A DNA stretch of 64,000 bases, taken from the NCBI RefSeq assembly GCF_021155775.2, contig NC_060232.1:7075257-7139256 (forward strand), in the 5' to 3' direction. This document shows, one piece after another, positions 63,342 to 64,000 of this stretch (its first letter is position 1; every line of letters starts with the position of its first letter). Under the pieces are notes generated by a model, which searched no databases, was not told where the DNA came from, and worked only from the letters and a program-made list of their open reading frames with translations. The DNA is from Neodiprion pinetum. Lineage: Eukaryota > Arthropoda > Insecta > Hymenoptera > Diprionidae. A program made the translations under genes and the position numbers.

Positions 63342-64000
63342 CTGATCAGAGATGCGCGATGGAGCGGGGGGATCAATCGGCCAAGCAAACAAACAAACAA
63401 ATAAACTAACAAGCAAGTGGGTAATCCGTAAGATGACGGCCTCGGAGTATCGATTCAACGAGCTCTAAGAGTGCTCCAAAATACGCCCGCTTAGCCCACT
63501 TCCGGCCACGGCTAGTGCGATTCGTTGTCTTACAAATTTCGATTTACGCTGTCTCCGCGCAGAGGCGGAAGTAAAGAACAGGATTTTGTACTCAGGTTAA
63601 TTCAGTCCAGACCCAACAACGAGCCATCAATCTACGACGTTGAAGACAATCAGAAAGATAAATTACTAACGGCAAATTCAAAGCTGGAGTGAGAATAATT
63701 TTCGCCAACAAGTGGCTTGCGGCAAACGGAAAATTGCGCGATATCGCTTTTCGCAATGCCCGGTGTGTTATTACGGTAACCGTCGAGGAAAAAGTGGCTC
63801 GAAGAAAAGAGGCGAAGTGTCGTTACAGCAGATCAATACAACGAACTGCGTATTACAGAGTAGGTTTAGTTCGGCACTTTAGTTTATCAGGTGCGGAGGG
63901 GGGTGAAAAAAAGCCGGTTCGAAAGTGGAGCAGTTTTTCCTCATCGAATCGTTCGTTTCAACGCGGTGTGAAAATAATTTCGATTTTTCTTTACACCTGC
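63342..64000. other. Upstream flank of the 63.3 kb exon
   Basis: Contains the T- and pyrimidine-rich tract (minus sense, TTTGTTTGTTTGTTTGCTTG) that supports the acceptor at 63342, with nothing further recognised. A first exon or promoter for this transcript may lie beyond the right edge. Confidence 0.4.

Overview
This window looks like eukaryotic, probably insect, nuclear DNA: AT-rich non-coding sequence with little CpG depletion, many short homopolymers and microsatellites, small fold-back elements, and a short TTAGG-type telomeric motif. Hymenoptera fits this, but the sequence does not prove it. No long open reading frame, rRNA, tRNA, CRISPR array or bacterial-style operon was recognised. 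Almost all open frames of 60-170 codons appear to be chance frames.

The main content is best read as part of one large gene on the minus strand, seen as short exons separated by introns of several to many kilobases. From 5' to 3' (right to left), the best-supported pieces are: an ATG-containing exon at 63.3 kb; a coiled-coil exon at 53.4 kb whose reading phase matches it; an alternative first coding exon at 51.2 kb with its own upstream stop and promoter-like sequence; a 36-nt in-frame exon at 25.2 kb; and a second alternative first coding exon at 19.4 kb. Less certain in-frame microexons lie at 37.9 kb (21 nt), 32.0 kb (39 nt) and 7.35 kb (36 nt). The downstream pieces and both alternative starts all end at a codon boundary, so they could feed one common downstream exon lying left of base 1. 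The gene would then make proteins that share a body but differ in their N-termini: a coiled coil, a Cys- and Lys-rich start, or a basic amphipathic start. I could not identify the family. A near-ideal recursive splice site (acceptor joined directly to donor) lies in a long intron at 49.36 kb.

The plus strand carries a few first-exon-like segments (18.56, 37.5, 41.9 and 57.4 kb). These are much weaker, and some must be chance. If real, they would be antisense or nested transcripts.

The rest is intron or intergenic DNA. It holds a three-copy family of small inverted-repeat elements (6.8, 10.6 and 29.1 kb), other fold-backs (3.4, 19.0, 59.7 and 62.4 kb), one repeat shared by 4.3 and 18.3 kb, GC/CpG-rich blocks near 20, 42.7 and 45-46 kb that may be promoters or enhancers, a polypurine tract at 24.4 kb, and many simple repeats. 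All exon calls come from reading splice signals, frame and codon composition by eye. No alignment or RNA evidence was available.
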